A stretch of 17,338 bases of DNA, from the NCBI GenBank assembly GCA_030527065.1, contig JAUNBO010000011.1, forward strand, positions 3,712-21,049. Direction: 5' to 3'. Of the stretch, positions 7,254 to 14,687 are shown piece after piece. The DNA comes from Bacillota bacterium. Lineage in GTDB: Bacteria; Bacillota; Clostridia; Peptostreptococcales; Anaerovoracaceae. Made by a program: the position numbers and the translations under genes. The notes beneath the pieces are model-generated. The model was not told the DNA's origin and did no database searches. It was given only the letters and a program-made list of their open reading frames with translations. Numbering within the stretch: the first letter of the stretch is position 1; every line of letters begins with the position of its first letter.

Positions 7254-8330
7254 TTACTTCACCCCCAATGCTTTTTTTGCGCTTTCCGCCACCTCGGCGG
7301 GACTCAGGAGCATGCCGCCGACGCGGTTGCACAGGGTAATGGGCCAGCGCTCCTTTGCGCCTAACTTCACATCCTCTATCATCTGTCCCATGGAGAGCTC
7401 CGCACAGACGATGGCTTTGGTTTTGGGCCCGATTTCATCGAAGGCCTTGTAGGGATAGGGCCACAGGGAGATGGGCCGGATGAGCCCCGCCTTTATCCCT
7501 TCTTCCGCCAGCAGATCTATGGCTTCCAGCACGATGCGGGAGGTGGTCCCGTAGGACACCAGCACCACTTCCGCATCCGCCAGCCCTACGGTCTGGTATT
7601 TCACCAGCTCCTTCTTTGCCTTTTCGTGTTTTCCCCAGTATCCCAGCACTCTCTGCTCCAGCCGGTCCGGCTTCAGATCCAGAGAGATGACGGAGTTGGG
7701 CTTCCTTTCGTCCTTATGTCCGGCCAGGGCCCAGGGCTTCACCTTTGGAATATCCTCCTCCGTAACGGCGGGGACCGCCTCCGGCAGAAGCACGGGCTCC
7801 ATCATCTGTCCCAGCATGCCGTCGGCCAGGATCAGCACCGGATTCCGGTATTCGTCTGCGATCTTAAAGGCTCCGGCTATCATGTCCACCGCTTCCTGGA
7901 TGGAAGCCGGCGCAAAGGAATAGACGTGATAGTCTCCGTTGCTCCCGCCCCGGGTGGCTTGAAAATAGTCGGCCTGGCTGGGCTGGATGGAGCCGATGCC
8001 GGGGCCTCCCCGGGAGACGTTTATGATGACGCAGGGGACCTCTGTAGAACAGAGGAAGCCGATCCCTTCCTGCATGAGGGCGATGCCCGGAGAAGAAGAG
8101 GACAGCATGGCGGTCCCCCCCGAGACGGCGGCGCCGTAGACCATGCTGATGGCCGCCAGCTCGCTCTCCGCCTGAATGAAAGAGCCTCCCACCTTATTCA
8201 GTTCCCGGGCCATATATTCCGTCAATTCGTTCTGAGGGGTGATGGGATAGCCGAAATAAAATCTGGCGCCGCCCCGGATGGCCGCCGCCGCAAAGGCCTC
8301 GTTTCCCTTCATCAGGACCTTCTTGCTCAT
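7254..8330 (-). CDS. korA: 2-oxoacid:ferredoxin oxidoreductase, alpha subunit
   Basis: A 358-aa alpha subunit carrying the pyrimidine-binding domain (YFGYPITPQNELTEYMA near the N terminus, then ESELAAISMVYGAAVSGG with the catalytic Glu) and a C-terminal transketolase-like domain of about 100 residues. Start ATG 8330 overlaps the korD stop by 4 nt (ATGA), with GGAGGGGG just upstream. The frame is open to 8408, but that extension lies over korD and is not homologous. Automated pipelines often name this relative VorB (3-methyl-2-oxobutanoate dehydrogenase). The facing aconitase/isocitrate dehydrogenase operon argues for 2-oxoglutarate to succinyl-CoA, or the reductive reverse. The family call is secure; the substrate is inferred. 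Confidence 0.87.
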   Translation of the reverse strand: MSKKVLMKGNEAFAAAAIRGGARFYFGYPITPQNELTEYMARELNKVGGSFIQAESELAAISMVYGAAVSGGTAMLSSSSPGIALMQEGIGFLCSTEVPCVIINVSRGGPGIGSIQPSQADYFQATRGGSNGDYHVYSFAPASIQEAVDMIAGAFKIADEYRNPVLILADGMLGQMMEPVLLPEAVPAVTEEDIPKVKPWALAGHKDERKPNSVISLDLKPDRLEQRVLGYWGKHEKAKKELVKYQTVGLADAEVVLVSYGTTSRIVLEAIDLLAEEGIKAGLIRPISLWPYPYKAFDEIGPKTKAIVCAELSMGQMIEDVKLGAKERWPITLCNRVGGMLLSPAEVAESAKKALGVK

Positions 8331-8557
8331 TTCTCTTCCCCCTCCTTCACATAGATGCTTATGACGCCGTCGGGACACATCAGGGCGCAGCTGCCGCAGG
8401 CGATGCAATCGTCCGCCTTCTCCACGCTTACGGGATGGTAGCCCTTCTGGTTCAGCCTGGAATCGTGGATCTTCAGGACGTTTTTAGGGCAAACGGAAAC
8501 ACAGAGCTCGCAGCCCTTGCACCGTTCCTCCCGAAGCTTCAAAATACCTTTTGCCAT
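8327..8557 (-). CDS. korD: 2-oxoacid:ferredoxin oxidoreductase, delta (ferredoxin-like) subunit
   Basis: A 76-aa polyferredoxin subunit with two [4Fe-4S] motifs, CKGCELCVSVCP and CIACGSCALMCP, each CX2CX2CX3CP. It wires electrons from the ThDP site to external ferredoxin. First of the korDABC set; its start at 8557 lies 37 nt after the ATPase stop, with GGAG about 10 nt upstream of ATG. The gap shows no convincing promoter, so it is probably co-transcribed with the ATPase gene. It overlaps korA by 4 nt. Confidence 0.9.
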   Translation of the reverse strand: MAKGILKLREERCKGCELCVSVCPKNVLKIHDSRLNQKGYHPVSVEKADDCIACGSCALMCPDGVISIYVKEGEEK

Positions 8558-8594
8558 TTTCCGATTACTCCTTTTCTGCCCGTCCTCTTCCCCT

Positions 8595-9287
8595 TCACCT
8601 GTCCAGCCAGGCGGGCCGCATGTACAGCTCCATGGGGAAAAGGCGGAATTCTTTGTCTTCCTTTATGTTTTTCAACGTTGATATTTTATCACATATCTCC
8701 CGGGAAGCACAACAGTATTCTACCGGGATCTCCAGAAAAGAGGATAACTCCCTGCATAAGCCGTATCCTTTGATCACGTCTTCCGCCCGGGTCTCCCTCA
8801 GCATATGGGTGTTGCTGATCAGCCCGGCCAGGGGGATCCCGGTCTCTCCGCATATGCTCCGGATGTGGGCCAGGGCTCCCTCAAAATCGGCAGTCTCCGG
8901 CCGGTTGGCGTTGACCACACAGTAAAGTCCCGCCTCCGGCCCCAGGAAATACTTGCGGAACTGGTTCAGCACCCGGGCCCCGGTATCGTCGCCGCCGGAA
9001 TCCACCACCACATGGCAGCCGCCGTCTTCCAGCGGCCCCCGTATCTCCGCCGTAATGGCCGGCATATCCGCGCTGATGTCCGCATGGTACACATTGCTGT
9101 ACAGGGCTACGCCGTTTTCCTCCAGGAATTGCTGCCGCTCCCGGCTGCGGAAATAGGGATTGGCGATGTCCAGGTCCGCCAGAGCGGTCCTCTTCCCTTC
9201 CCGGGCCAGCTTTATGGCGTAATTCACGGAGAATTCCGTCTTCCCGCTGCCGTAATGGCCGCAGACTATGGTGATGCGCTTATCCAT
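8595..9287 (-). CDS. P-loop ATPase of MinD/CobQ-like (SIMIBI) type, function unknown
   Basis: A 230-aa soluble protein. Walker A is GHYGSGKT at 10-17. ADLDIANPYFRSRE at 37-50 matches the second acidic motif of MinD/ArsA-like ATPases. VVVDSGGDDTG at 93-103 fits Walker B and its DxxG. VVNANRP and ISNTHM could contact the base. It lacks the KGG deviant P-loop of true MinD/ParA. Its gene precedes korD by 37 nt in the same orientation, so a role linked to the oxidoreductase, such as cofactor or Fe-S assembly or control, is suggested by context only. The start at 9287 has a poor nearby ribosome site: GGAGGGG lies about 15 nt upstream. No experimentally named family member was recognised. Confidence 0.8.
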   Translation of the reverse strand: MDKRITIVCGHYGSGKTEFSVNYAIKLAREGKRTALADLDIANPYFRSRERQQFLEENGVALYSNVYHADISADMPAITAEIRGPLEDGGCHVVVDSGGDDTGARVLNQFRKYFLGPEAGLYCVVNANRPETADFEGALAHIRSICGETGIPLAGLISNTHMLRETRAEDVIKGYGLCRELSSFLEIPVEYCCASREICDKISTLKNIKEDKEFRLFPMELYMRPAWLDR

Positions 9288-9348
9288 AACGTCCTATTTC
9301 TCCCCTCCGTTCGCCGCCGGCTTTTCTCAAGAAGGCCCCGCCGGGCTT

Positions 9349-10050
9349 CTATCCAATGTACGCAAAGACCTCGTTCAGAGCGGATATCTGACGGAAATCC
9401 CAGCCCGTGGCCAGCTGATTTTCTTCCTTGCGCTGCAAATACAGGGCCTTTATCCCCACGTTGTTGGCGCCCTGGATATCGTCCCGGAAATTGTCTCCCA
9501 CATAGATGGCCTCGCCGGCGGTGATTCCCAGACCCTCCAGACATTTCCGGAAGGGCCCCGGCGCCGGCTTTTCTATCCCGATCTCCGAAGAGACCACCAC
9601 ATAGTCCAGATAGGGCGTCAGCTCCAGCTGCTCCAGAAGCTCCCGGCACTTCAGATCCCAGTTGCTTACCACTCCGATCTTGAATCCCCTCTTCCTGAGC
9701 TCCGTCAGGCAGGGGATGGTGTCCGGGTACAGCTTCCACTCCGACCGGGGCGGGCTCTTTTCCATCATATTTTTTGAAAACTCCGCCACCGGCACCTGGG
9801 ACACATGCAGATAGGAGAGCATGAGGGAGGCGTAGAAAGGATAAAACTCCTTCACCTCCTGATTCAGCAGCCCCGGATGATTGTCCATCATAAACCTGTC
9901 CGCAAAACGGAAGGCATTCTTCAGCTCTTCCTTGTCCACCCTGACGTCGAATTCCGCCAGACGCTCCATGAACCGGCCCACCAGCGGCGGGTAGATCAGC
10001 GTCATTCCCAGGTCAAAGATCACTCCTTTGCATTTTTCCGTCAATTCCAT
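9349..10050 (-). CDS. HAD-superfamily hydrolase-like protein with altered motif I
   Basis: A 233-aa HAD protein with a helical cap between motifs I and II. Motif I is FDLGMTL: the nucleophile Asp13 is kept, but the usual second Asp (general acid/base) is Gly15. Motif II Ser is in VVSNWD, motif III Lys in IGIEKPAPG, and motif IV is GDNFRDD. Dehalogenase-like and some other HAD groups also lack the second Asp, so normal phosphatase activity is not assured. The ribosome site GGGAGG is only 3 nt from ATG 10050; a TTG two codons downstream would have 9-nt spacing and may be the true start. It follows the phosphoesterase by 8 nt. Substrate unknown. Confidence 0.82.
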   Translation of the reverse strand: MELTEKCKGVIFDLGMTLIYPPLVGRFMERLAEFDVRVDKEELKNAFRFADRFMMDNHPGLLNQEVKEFYPFYASLMLSYLHVSQVPVAEFSKNMMEKSPPRSEWKLYPDTIPCLTELRKRGFKIGVVSNWDLKCRELLEQLELTPYLDYVVVSSEIGIEKPAPGPFRKCLEGLGITAGEAIYVGDNFRDDIQGANNVGIKALYLQRKEENQLATGWDFRQISALNEVFAYIG

Positions 10051-10058
10051 GCACCTCC

Positions 10059-10898
10059 CTATATCTCAATGATCTCCATAGCGTCCTTTATCTGGGCCGC
10101 AAGCTCCTGCTCTCCGCCGAAGGCGGGAAACTCGCTTGGATAGCCCAGGCATCTGCACGTGTAATATGTGCCCTCTTCCCAAAAGCTTTTCCGGTAATGG
10201 ACGTGGCCGCTGACGGCCACCTTTACATTGGGCCGCCGGGTGATGCGGTAAAGCCCCTCCGACCCCATAAAGCCGTTGAAATACCGGAACATTTCGTACA
10301 GTCTGTGGTCCTCCCCCACCAGGAAAGCCGGATGGTTCACCATGTGGGTCATGAGGATCACTTTCTTATCCTTATATTGGTCCACCAGCTGCAGCAGGGC
10401 CCCGGTCCAGTCCCGCTCCGCCTCTTTGTCGCTCTTGCCGTGCCTGGCGTTCCGCCTGTCCCGCCAGACCCTGCCCATGTATTCCCGCCGCTGAAGCTCT
10501 TCCTCCGTAAATTGCCCGGGGAAAGCAAAGGAATAATCGTACCAGCCGCAACCGGCCACCAGCACCGTTTCGTCGGAGAGGGCCACCGCCCGGTTCTGCA
10601 CAAAGCCCCGGTCTCCCCGGGGGCCCGACAGATAGCCCGTGATGGCCGGTATGTCCATGGCCTCCTCAAACTTGGACCAGTAATCGTGATTGCCCAGGCA
10701 ATAATACAGCTCCGGCCTTATTTTTCCCCGCAGCCGCCTGACAAAACTCAGGGTCCGCATATAATATTCCGAAAAATCGCCGGCTATGAGCAAAAGCTCG
10801 ATGCCGCTCTCGTTGATACAGGCGGCGAACACCTCCTCAAAGGCCCGTTCCTCCGCCTGCTCGTCTATATGGATGTCTGAGATCACGCCTGCCTTCAT
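10059..10898 (-). CDS. Calcineurin-like metallophosphoesterase
   Basis: A 279-aa soluble phosphoesterase with the full dinuclear metal set: SDIHID (Asp8, His10), AGDFSE (Asp41), LGNHDY (Asn70, His71, Asp72), MTHMVNH (His185, His189) and SGHVHY (His232, His234). ATG 10898 is chosen because the metal motifs begin five residues later; the open frame extending to 11147 lies antisense-free over oppF and shows no homology. The start is 5 nt after the oppF stop with only a weak ribosome site, so translation may be coupled to oppF. Substrate (nucleotide, phosphodiester or phosphoprotein) cannot be told from sequence. Confidence 0.85.
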   Translation of the reverse strand: MKAGVISDIHIDEQAEERAFEEVFAACINESGIELLLIAGDFSEYYMRTLSFVRRLRGKIRPELYYCLGNHDYWSKFEEAMDIPAITGYLSGPRGDRGFVQNRAVALSDETVLVAGCGWYDYSFAFPGQFTEEELQRREYMGRVWRDRRNARHGKSDKEAERDWTGALLQLVDQYKDKKVILMTHMVNHPAFLVGEDHRLYEMFRYFNGFMGSEGLYRITRRPNVKVAVSGHVHYRKSFWEEGTYYTCRCLGYPSEFPAFGGEQELAAQIKDAMEIIEI

Positions 10899-10903
10899 AG
10901 CTT

Positions 10904-11863
10904 TTATTCCACATAGTGGCACTTTACCCAGTGCCGCTCTCCTATCTCTTTGAGCTCCGGCTTCTCCCGGAGGCATTTCTCTGTGCAGTTGGGGCAGCGG
11001 GGCGCAAAAATGCACACCGAATCTCCCCGGATCACGTCTCCGCTGTCCCGGGCCTCTCCCGAGGTGTTGTCGGCGTTGAGATCCAGCAGCGATGAAAGGA
11101 GCAGCTGGGTATAAGGATGCCTGCCCCGGCTGTAGATTTCCTGACATTCTCCGCTCTCCACGATTTCCCCCATGTACATGACGATAATCCGGTCAGACAT
11201 GTAGTGGATGATGTTGAGGTCGTGGGAAATGAACAGGGTGGACAGCTCAAATTCCTTCTGCAGGGAACGCATGAGGTTCAGTATCTGCGCCTGGACCGAA
11301 AGGTCCAGTGCGGAAACCACCTCGTCCGCCACTATGAAAGAGGGATTTGTCAGCAGGGCGATGAGGATGCATATCCTCTGCTTCTGCCCGCCGGAGAGCT
11401 CGTGGGGATAGCGTTCCAGATATTCGTCGGTCATGCCCACCTTGGAAATGAGGGCGTCTATCCTGGCCTTCTGCTCCCCCTTGTCCCGGACGCCGATGCT
11501 GTGAAGGGCCTCCCGGAGAATGCCGCCTATGGTGAACTGAGGGTTCAGAGCCGTGCTGGGGTCCTGAAAGATCATCTGTATCTTGCTGCGCTTTTCTTTA
11601 AAAGCCCGCCGGGAAACCCGGGTGATGTCCTCTCCCTCGAAAATCACCTGGCCCCCGTCGCAATCCAGCAGCTTGGTGATGATCCGGCCCACGGTGGTCT
11701 TGCCGCAGCCCGATTCTCCTATCAGCCCCACGGTCTCGCCCTTTTCCACATAAAAATTCACTGCGTTCACCGCCGTAAAGAGCTTTTTCTTTTCCAGCAG
11801 CCTGGCGGAGGGCACCCGGTAGGTCTTGGTCAGGTCCTTTACTTCAATGATACGCTCAGCCAT
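10904..11863 (-). CDS. oppF: Peptide/nickel-type ABC importer, ATP-binding subunit (OppF/DppF-like)
   Basis: A 319-aa ATPase powering the OppBC permease at the inner face of the membrane. Walker A GESGCGKTT at 49-57, Q-loop FQDPSTALNP, signature LSGGQKQR, Walker B IVADEVVSALD, H-switch SHD. The usual DEP is DEV, as seen in some DppF proteins. The C-terminal oligo_HPY region has a Cys-rich stretch (SVCIFAPRCPNCTEKC and a final VKCH), which in some relatives binds an iron-sulfur cluster. ATG 11863 is chosen for AAGGAGG 8 nt upstream; the open frame continues to a TTG at 11881. It overlaps oppD by 8 nt. The symbol reflects family only; the cargo is unknown. Confidence 0.88.
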   Translation of the reverse strand: MAERIIEVKDLTKTYRVPSARLLEKKKLFTAVNAVNFYVEKGETVGLIGESGCGKTTVGRIITKLLDCDGGQVIFEGEDITRVSRRAFKEKRSKIQMIFQDPSTALNPQFTIGGILREALHSIGVRDKGEQKARIDALISKVGMTDEYLERYPHELSGGQKQRICILIALLTNPSFIVADEVVSALDLSVQAQILNLMRSLQKEFELSTLFISHDLNIIHYMSDRIIVMYMGEIVESGECQEIYSRGRHPYTQLLLSSLLDLNADNTSGEARDSGDVIRGDSVCIFAPRCPNCTEKCLREKPELKEIGERHWVKCHYVE

Positions 11864-12827
11864 GGCTCTCCCCTCCTTCAAACAGCACGCACTTCACCCT
11901 CCTGCCCCCGGCCAGCTCCGCCACGGGGATCTCTCCCTTGCAGGCTTCCCGGCGCTCCTGGCAGCGGTCGTAAAACACGCAGCCGGCTTTGGGCCGCTCC
12001 TTCAGCGAGGGGACCCTGCCGTCTATGATGGTGAGGGGCTTGTCCTTGACGGCGGCGTTGGGGATGGAATTGATGAGGGCCCGGGTGTAGGGATGCCGGG
12101 GATCCTTTATGATATCCTCTGTTTTTCCGTACTCCACCATCCAGCCGCAGTACATGACGCCTACATGGCTGCAGGTCTGGCTGATCACCGTGATATCATG
12201 GGAAATGATGATGATGGACATGTGGTTCAGGGCCTGTATCTGCTTCATCAGCGTGAGGATCTTGTTCTGGGTGGTCACATCCAGAGCCGTGGTGGGCTCG
12301 TCGGCGATGAGCAGTTCCGGGTGGGCGGAAATGGCGATGGCGATCATCACCCGCTGGCGCTGCCCGCCGGAAAGCTGATGCGGATACTTTTTCAGGGTTG
12401 CCTGGGGATCCACAAAGCCCACGTTTTCCAGGGCTTCCACACATTTTTTCTCCAGCTCGTCCCTGCTCAGATCATAGTGGAGCTGATACGCTTCCCGGAT
12501 CTGCTTCCCCACCTTCATAAGGGGGTTCAGGGAGGACATGGAGTCCTGGAAGATCATGGACATCTGCTTGCCCCGCAGGGCATAATAGTCCTTTGCGGTG
12601 TACTTTGCCAGGTCCGCCCCGTTAAAATCTATGGCCCCGCCGCTGATCTTTATATTGGACCGCAGAAGGCCCATTATGGCCATGGCCGTCATGCTCTTGC
12701 CGCAGCCGGATTCCCCCACCAGCCCCAGGGTCTCCCCCCGGTCCACGGTCAGAGATACATTCTCCAGCACCGGATAGGGGATGTCGTCCAGAAGGATGTC
12801 CACACACAGGTTCTTTACGTCCAGCAT
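11856..12827 (-). CDS. oppD: Peptide/nickel-type ABC importer, ATP-binding subunit (OppD/DppD-like)
   Basis: A 323-aa partner ATPase. Walker A GESGCGKS at 38-45, Q-loop FQDSMSSLNP, signature LSGGQRQR, Walker B LIADEPTTALD, H-switch SHD. The C-terminal oligo_HPY domain has four Cys (GCVFYDRC, EAC, VKC), the arrangement reported to hold a [4Fe-4S] cluster in some OppD proteins. Start ATG 12827 has GGAGG 9 nt upstream, and that site lies in the last codons of oppC (KEV). OppD and OppF would form the heterodimer driving import. Confidence 0.9.
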   Translation of the reverse strand: MLDVKNLCVDILLDDIPYPVLENVSLTVDRGETLGLVGESGCGKSMTAMAIMGLLRSNIKISGGAIDFNGADLAKYTAKDYYALRGKQMSMIFQDSMSSLNPLMKVGKQIREAYQLHYDLSRDELEKKCVEALENVGFVDPQATLKKYPHQLSGGQRQRVMIAIAISAHPELLIADEPTTALDVTTQNKILTLMKQIQALNHMSIIIISHDITVISQTCSHVGVMYCGWMVEYGKTEDIIKDPRHPYTRALINSIPNAAVKDKPLTIIDGRVPSLKERPKAGCVFYDRCQERREACKGEIPVAELAGGRRVKCVLFEGGESHG

Positions 12828-12831
12828 CGCC

Positions 12832-13656
12832 CTATACCTCCTTTGCCGTTTTGGAATTCAGCACGGCGCTGAGACCATCGCCAAGAAGATTGAAGCCCAG
12901 CACCAGCAGAGTGATCATGGTCCCCGGCAGCAGGACGTTCCAGGGCGCCGTCATGATGGAGCGCTGGCCTTCGCTGAGCATCTGCCCCCAGCTGGGGTCC
13001 GGCGGCTGGATGCCCAGACCCAGGAAGGACAGGGCCGCCTCCGTCAGCACCGCTTCGGAAAAGGCCAGAGAGGCCGTTATGATGATGGTGGACACCACGT
13101 TGGGAAGGATGTGCCGCACCATTACCCGGAAGGGGTTCAGCCCCACCAGAGTGGTCCACTGTATGTATTCGCTCTCCTTCACCTTCAGCACCGTGGCTCT
13201 GGTCATACGGATGAACTGAGGGATGAGGATGAGGGTGATGGCCACCGCCGTGGAGAAAAAGCTGCGCCCCAGAATGGCCGCCACCATCATGGCCATCAGC
13301 AGGCTGGGAATGGACTTGAAGGCGTCGGTGAAGCGCATGATGATGTTGCCCACGACGCCCTGGAAGTACCCGGCCAGCAGAGCCAGCAGAACTCCCGTGA
13401 CCATGGCGCAGAACACGGTGATGAGGCCTATGGAAAAGGCGGTCTGCCCCGCCACCATGGTGCGGGAAAACACATCCCGGCCCAGGCGGTCCGTTCCGGC
13501 CCAATGTTCCCCGGAAGGAGGCTGCAGAGTGTTGTCCGCCACTATTTGCAGAGGGTCGCAGGGGGTCCAGAAGATCCCCAGGACAGTGAAGACCACCAAT
13601 ACGCTCACCAGGATAAAGCCTGCGGCGAAGTTTTTGTTTCTGAAAGCTCTTTTCAT
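12832..13656 (-). CDS. oppC: Peptide/nickel-type ABC importer, permease subunit (OppC/DppC-like)
   Basis: A 274-aa integral membrane protein. An N-terminal transmembrane helix (about 11-30) is followed by an extracellular loop containing HWAGTDRLGRDVFSR, the OppC hallmark, then about five further hydrophobic helices. The EAA coupling motif is EAALSFLGLGIQPPDPSWG in the cytoplasmic loop contacting the ATPases. It starts 7 nt after oppB; the ribosome site AAAGGAG lies in the last oppB codons about 10 nt upstream. The C terminus KEV encodes the oppD ribosome site. Confidence 0.9.
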   Translation of the reverse strand: MKRAFRNKNFAAGFILVSVLVVFTVLGIFWTPCDPLQIVADNTLQPPSGEHWAGTDRLGRDVFSRTMVAGQTAFSIGLITVFCAMVTGVLLALLAGYFQGVVGNIIMRFTDAFKSIPSLLMAMMVAAILGRSFFSTAVAITLILIPQFIRMTRATVLKVKESEYIQWTTLVGLNPFRVMVRHILPNVVSTIIITASLAFSEAVLTEAALSFLGLGIQPPDPSWGQMLSEGQRSIMTAPWNVLLPGTMITLLVLGFNLLGDGLSAVLNSKTAKEV

Positions 13657-13663
13657 AGCCGCA

Positions 13664-14599
13664 TCACTCCTTTATCCTGATCCTCGGGTCTATGACCATA
13701 TAGAGGATATCCAACAGCAGATACGCCAGGATCACCACGATGGAAACGTACACGCAGATCCCCTGGACCAGCGGCAGATCCAGGTTCTGGATGCCTGTCA
13801 CCAGCAGGGCCCCTATGCCGGGAATGGTGAATACCTGCTCCACCACGATGCTGCCGGTGATGATGCTGACGAAGATCATGCCCAGAATGGTAACAATGGG
13901 GATCATGGCGTTTCTCAGCACATGCTTGTAGAGGATGTCTTTCTCCGACACCCCCTTGTTCCTGGCCGCCAGCACATAATCGCTGTTCAGCTCCTCCACC
14001 ATGGAATTGCGCACATAGCGCACGGTGATGGAGATGCCGGAAAAGGCCACGGCGACGGCAGGCAAAATGAGCCCCCTGATGAAAGGCAGCAGCCCTGCGT
14101 CTATGGTGGTGAAGGCGTTTACGGGAAGCCAGCCCAGCTTTATGCAGAACACCAGGATGAGGATCATGGCCAGGAAAAAGGACGGGATGGCAATGCCCAC
14201 CTGGGTGGCGCCGTTGAGCAGAGTCCCCCGCCCGCCCTTGTTGAAGCGGGCTGCCAGTATCCCCAGGGGAATGCCCACAATCCCCACCAGAATAAAGGCG
14301 AAGATGGCCAGGCCCACGGTATTGGGCAGCCTGTCCAGCAAAAGCTGGTTGACAGGCAGGCCGTAACGGATGGATTCTCCCATATCCAGCTGGAACAGAT
14401 TGATGATCCAATCGAAATAGCGCTCCAGAGGGGGCTTGTCCAGTCCGTACTTTTCCATGAGAAGCTGTTCCAGGGCCGGGTCCGGCTCCAGGCCGATCTT
14501 GTTCAAAACGGGATTGCCCGGGATCAGCTGAAATATGACGAAGATGATGATGGTAACGAGAAAGAAGGTCAAAATGGAATACAGGATTCTTTTTGCCAT
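13664..14599 (-). CDS. oppB: Peptide/nickel-type ABC importer, permease subunit (OppB/DppB-like)
   Basis: A 311-aa membrane protein. The first helix (about 5-25) ends in FQLIPGNPV, the usual OppB start. A periplasm-type extracellular segment with EKYGLDKPPLERYFDWI follows, then five further hydrophobic helices. The coupling-loop region is YVLAARNKGVSEKDILYKHVLRNA. Start ATG 14599 has GGAGG 9 nt upstream. It lies 88 nt after the substrate-binding protein gene, across a GC-rich hairpin that may lower its expression relative to the binding protein. Confidence 0.9.
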   Translation of the reverse strand: MAKRILYSILTFFLVTIIIFVIFQLIPGNPVLNKIGLEPDPALEQLLMEKYGLDKPPLERYFDWIINLFQLDMGESIRYGLPVNQLLLDRLPNTVGLAIFAFILVGIVGIPLGILAARFNKGGRGTLLNGATQVGIAIPSFFLAMILILVFCIKLGWLPVNAFTTIDAGLLPFIRGLILPAVAVAFSGISITVRYVRNSMVEELNSDYVLAARNKGVSEKDILYKHVLRNAMIPIVTILGMIFVSIITGSIVVEQVFTIPGIGALLVTGIQNLDLPLVQGICVYVSIVVILAYLLLDILYMVIDPRIRIKE

Positions 14600-14640
14600 C
14601 AGAAAAAGCCTCCGACATCAGAACGGCGGCTATGCGCCGG

Positions 14641-14668
14641 AAAATAGAGGGCGGGGTCTCCCCCGCCC
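14641..14668 (-). terminator. Intercistronic hairpin (possible attenuator) between binding protein and oppB
   Basis: GGGCGGGG (14649-14656) and CCCCGCCC (14661-14668) form a perfect 8-bp GC stem with a 4-nt loop. On the minus strand TCTATTTT follows (14648-14641). Such partial terminators behind binding-protein genes commonly let some transcripts read through, giving excess binding protein over permease. It may also protect the upstream mRNA 3' end. Confidence 0.65.
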
Positions 14669-14687
14669 CCACTCTATGGTTCTGCGA

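Noticed and set aside
5940..7364. 474-codon plus-strand open frame over korC and korB
   Set aside because: Antisense to genes with clear catalytic motifs; composition is His/Gly-rich noise.
8331..8408. N-terminal extension of korA over korD
   Set aside because: It reads the ferredoxin gene in the wrong frame; ATG 8330 has a good ribosome site and the normal 4-nt overlap.
9288..9348. Promoter for ATPase-korDABC in the 61-nt gap
   Set aside because: TTGAGA can be found but no acceptable -10 lies at 16-18 bp; support too weak.
10899..11147. N-terminal extension of the phosphoesterase into oppF
   Set aside because: The extra 83 residues are an out-of-frame reading of oppF with no homology; the metal motifs start right after ATG 10898.
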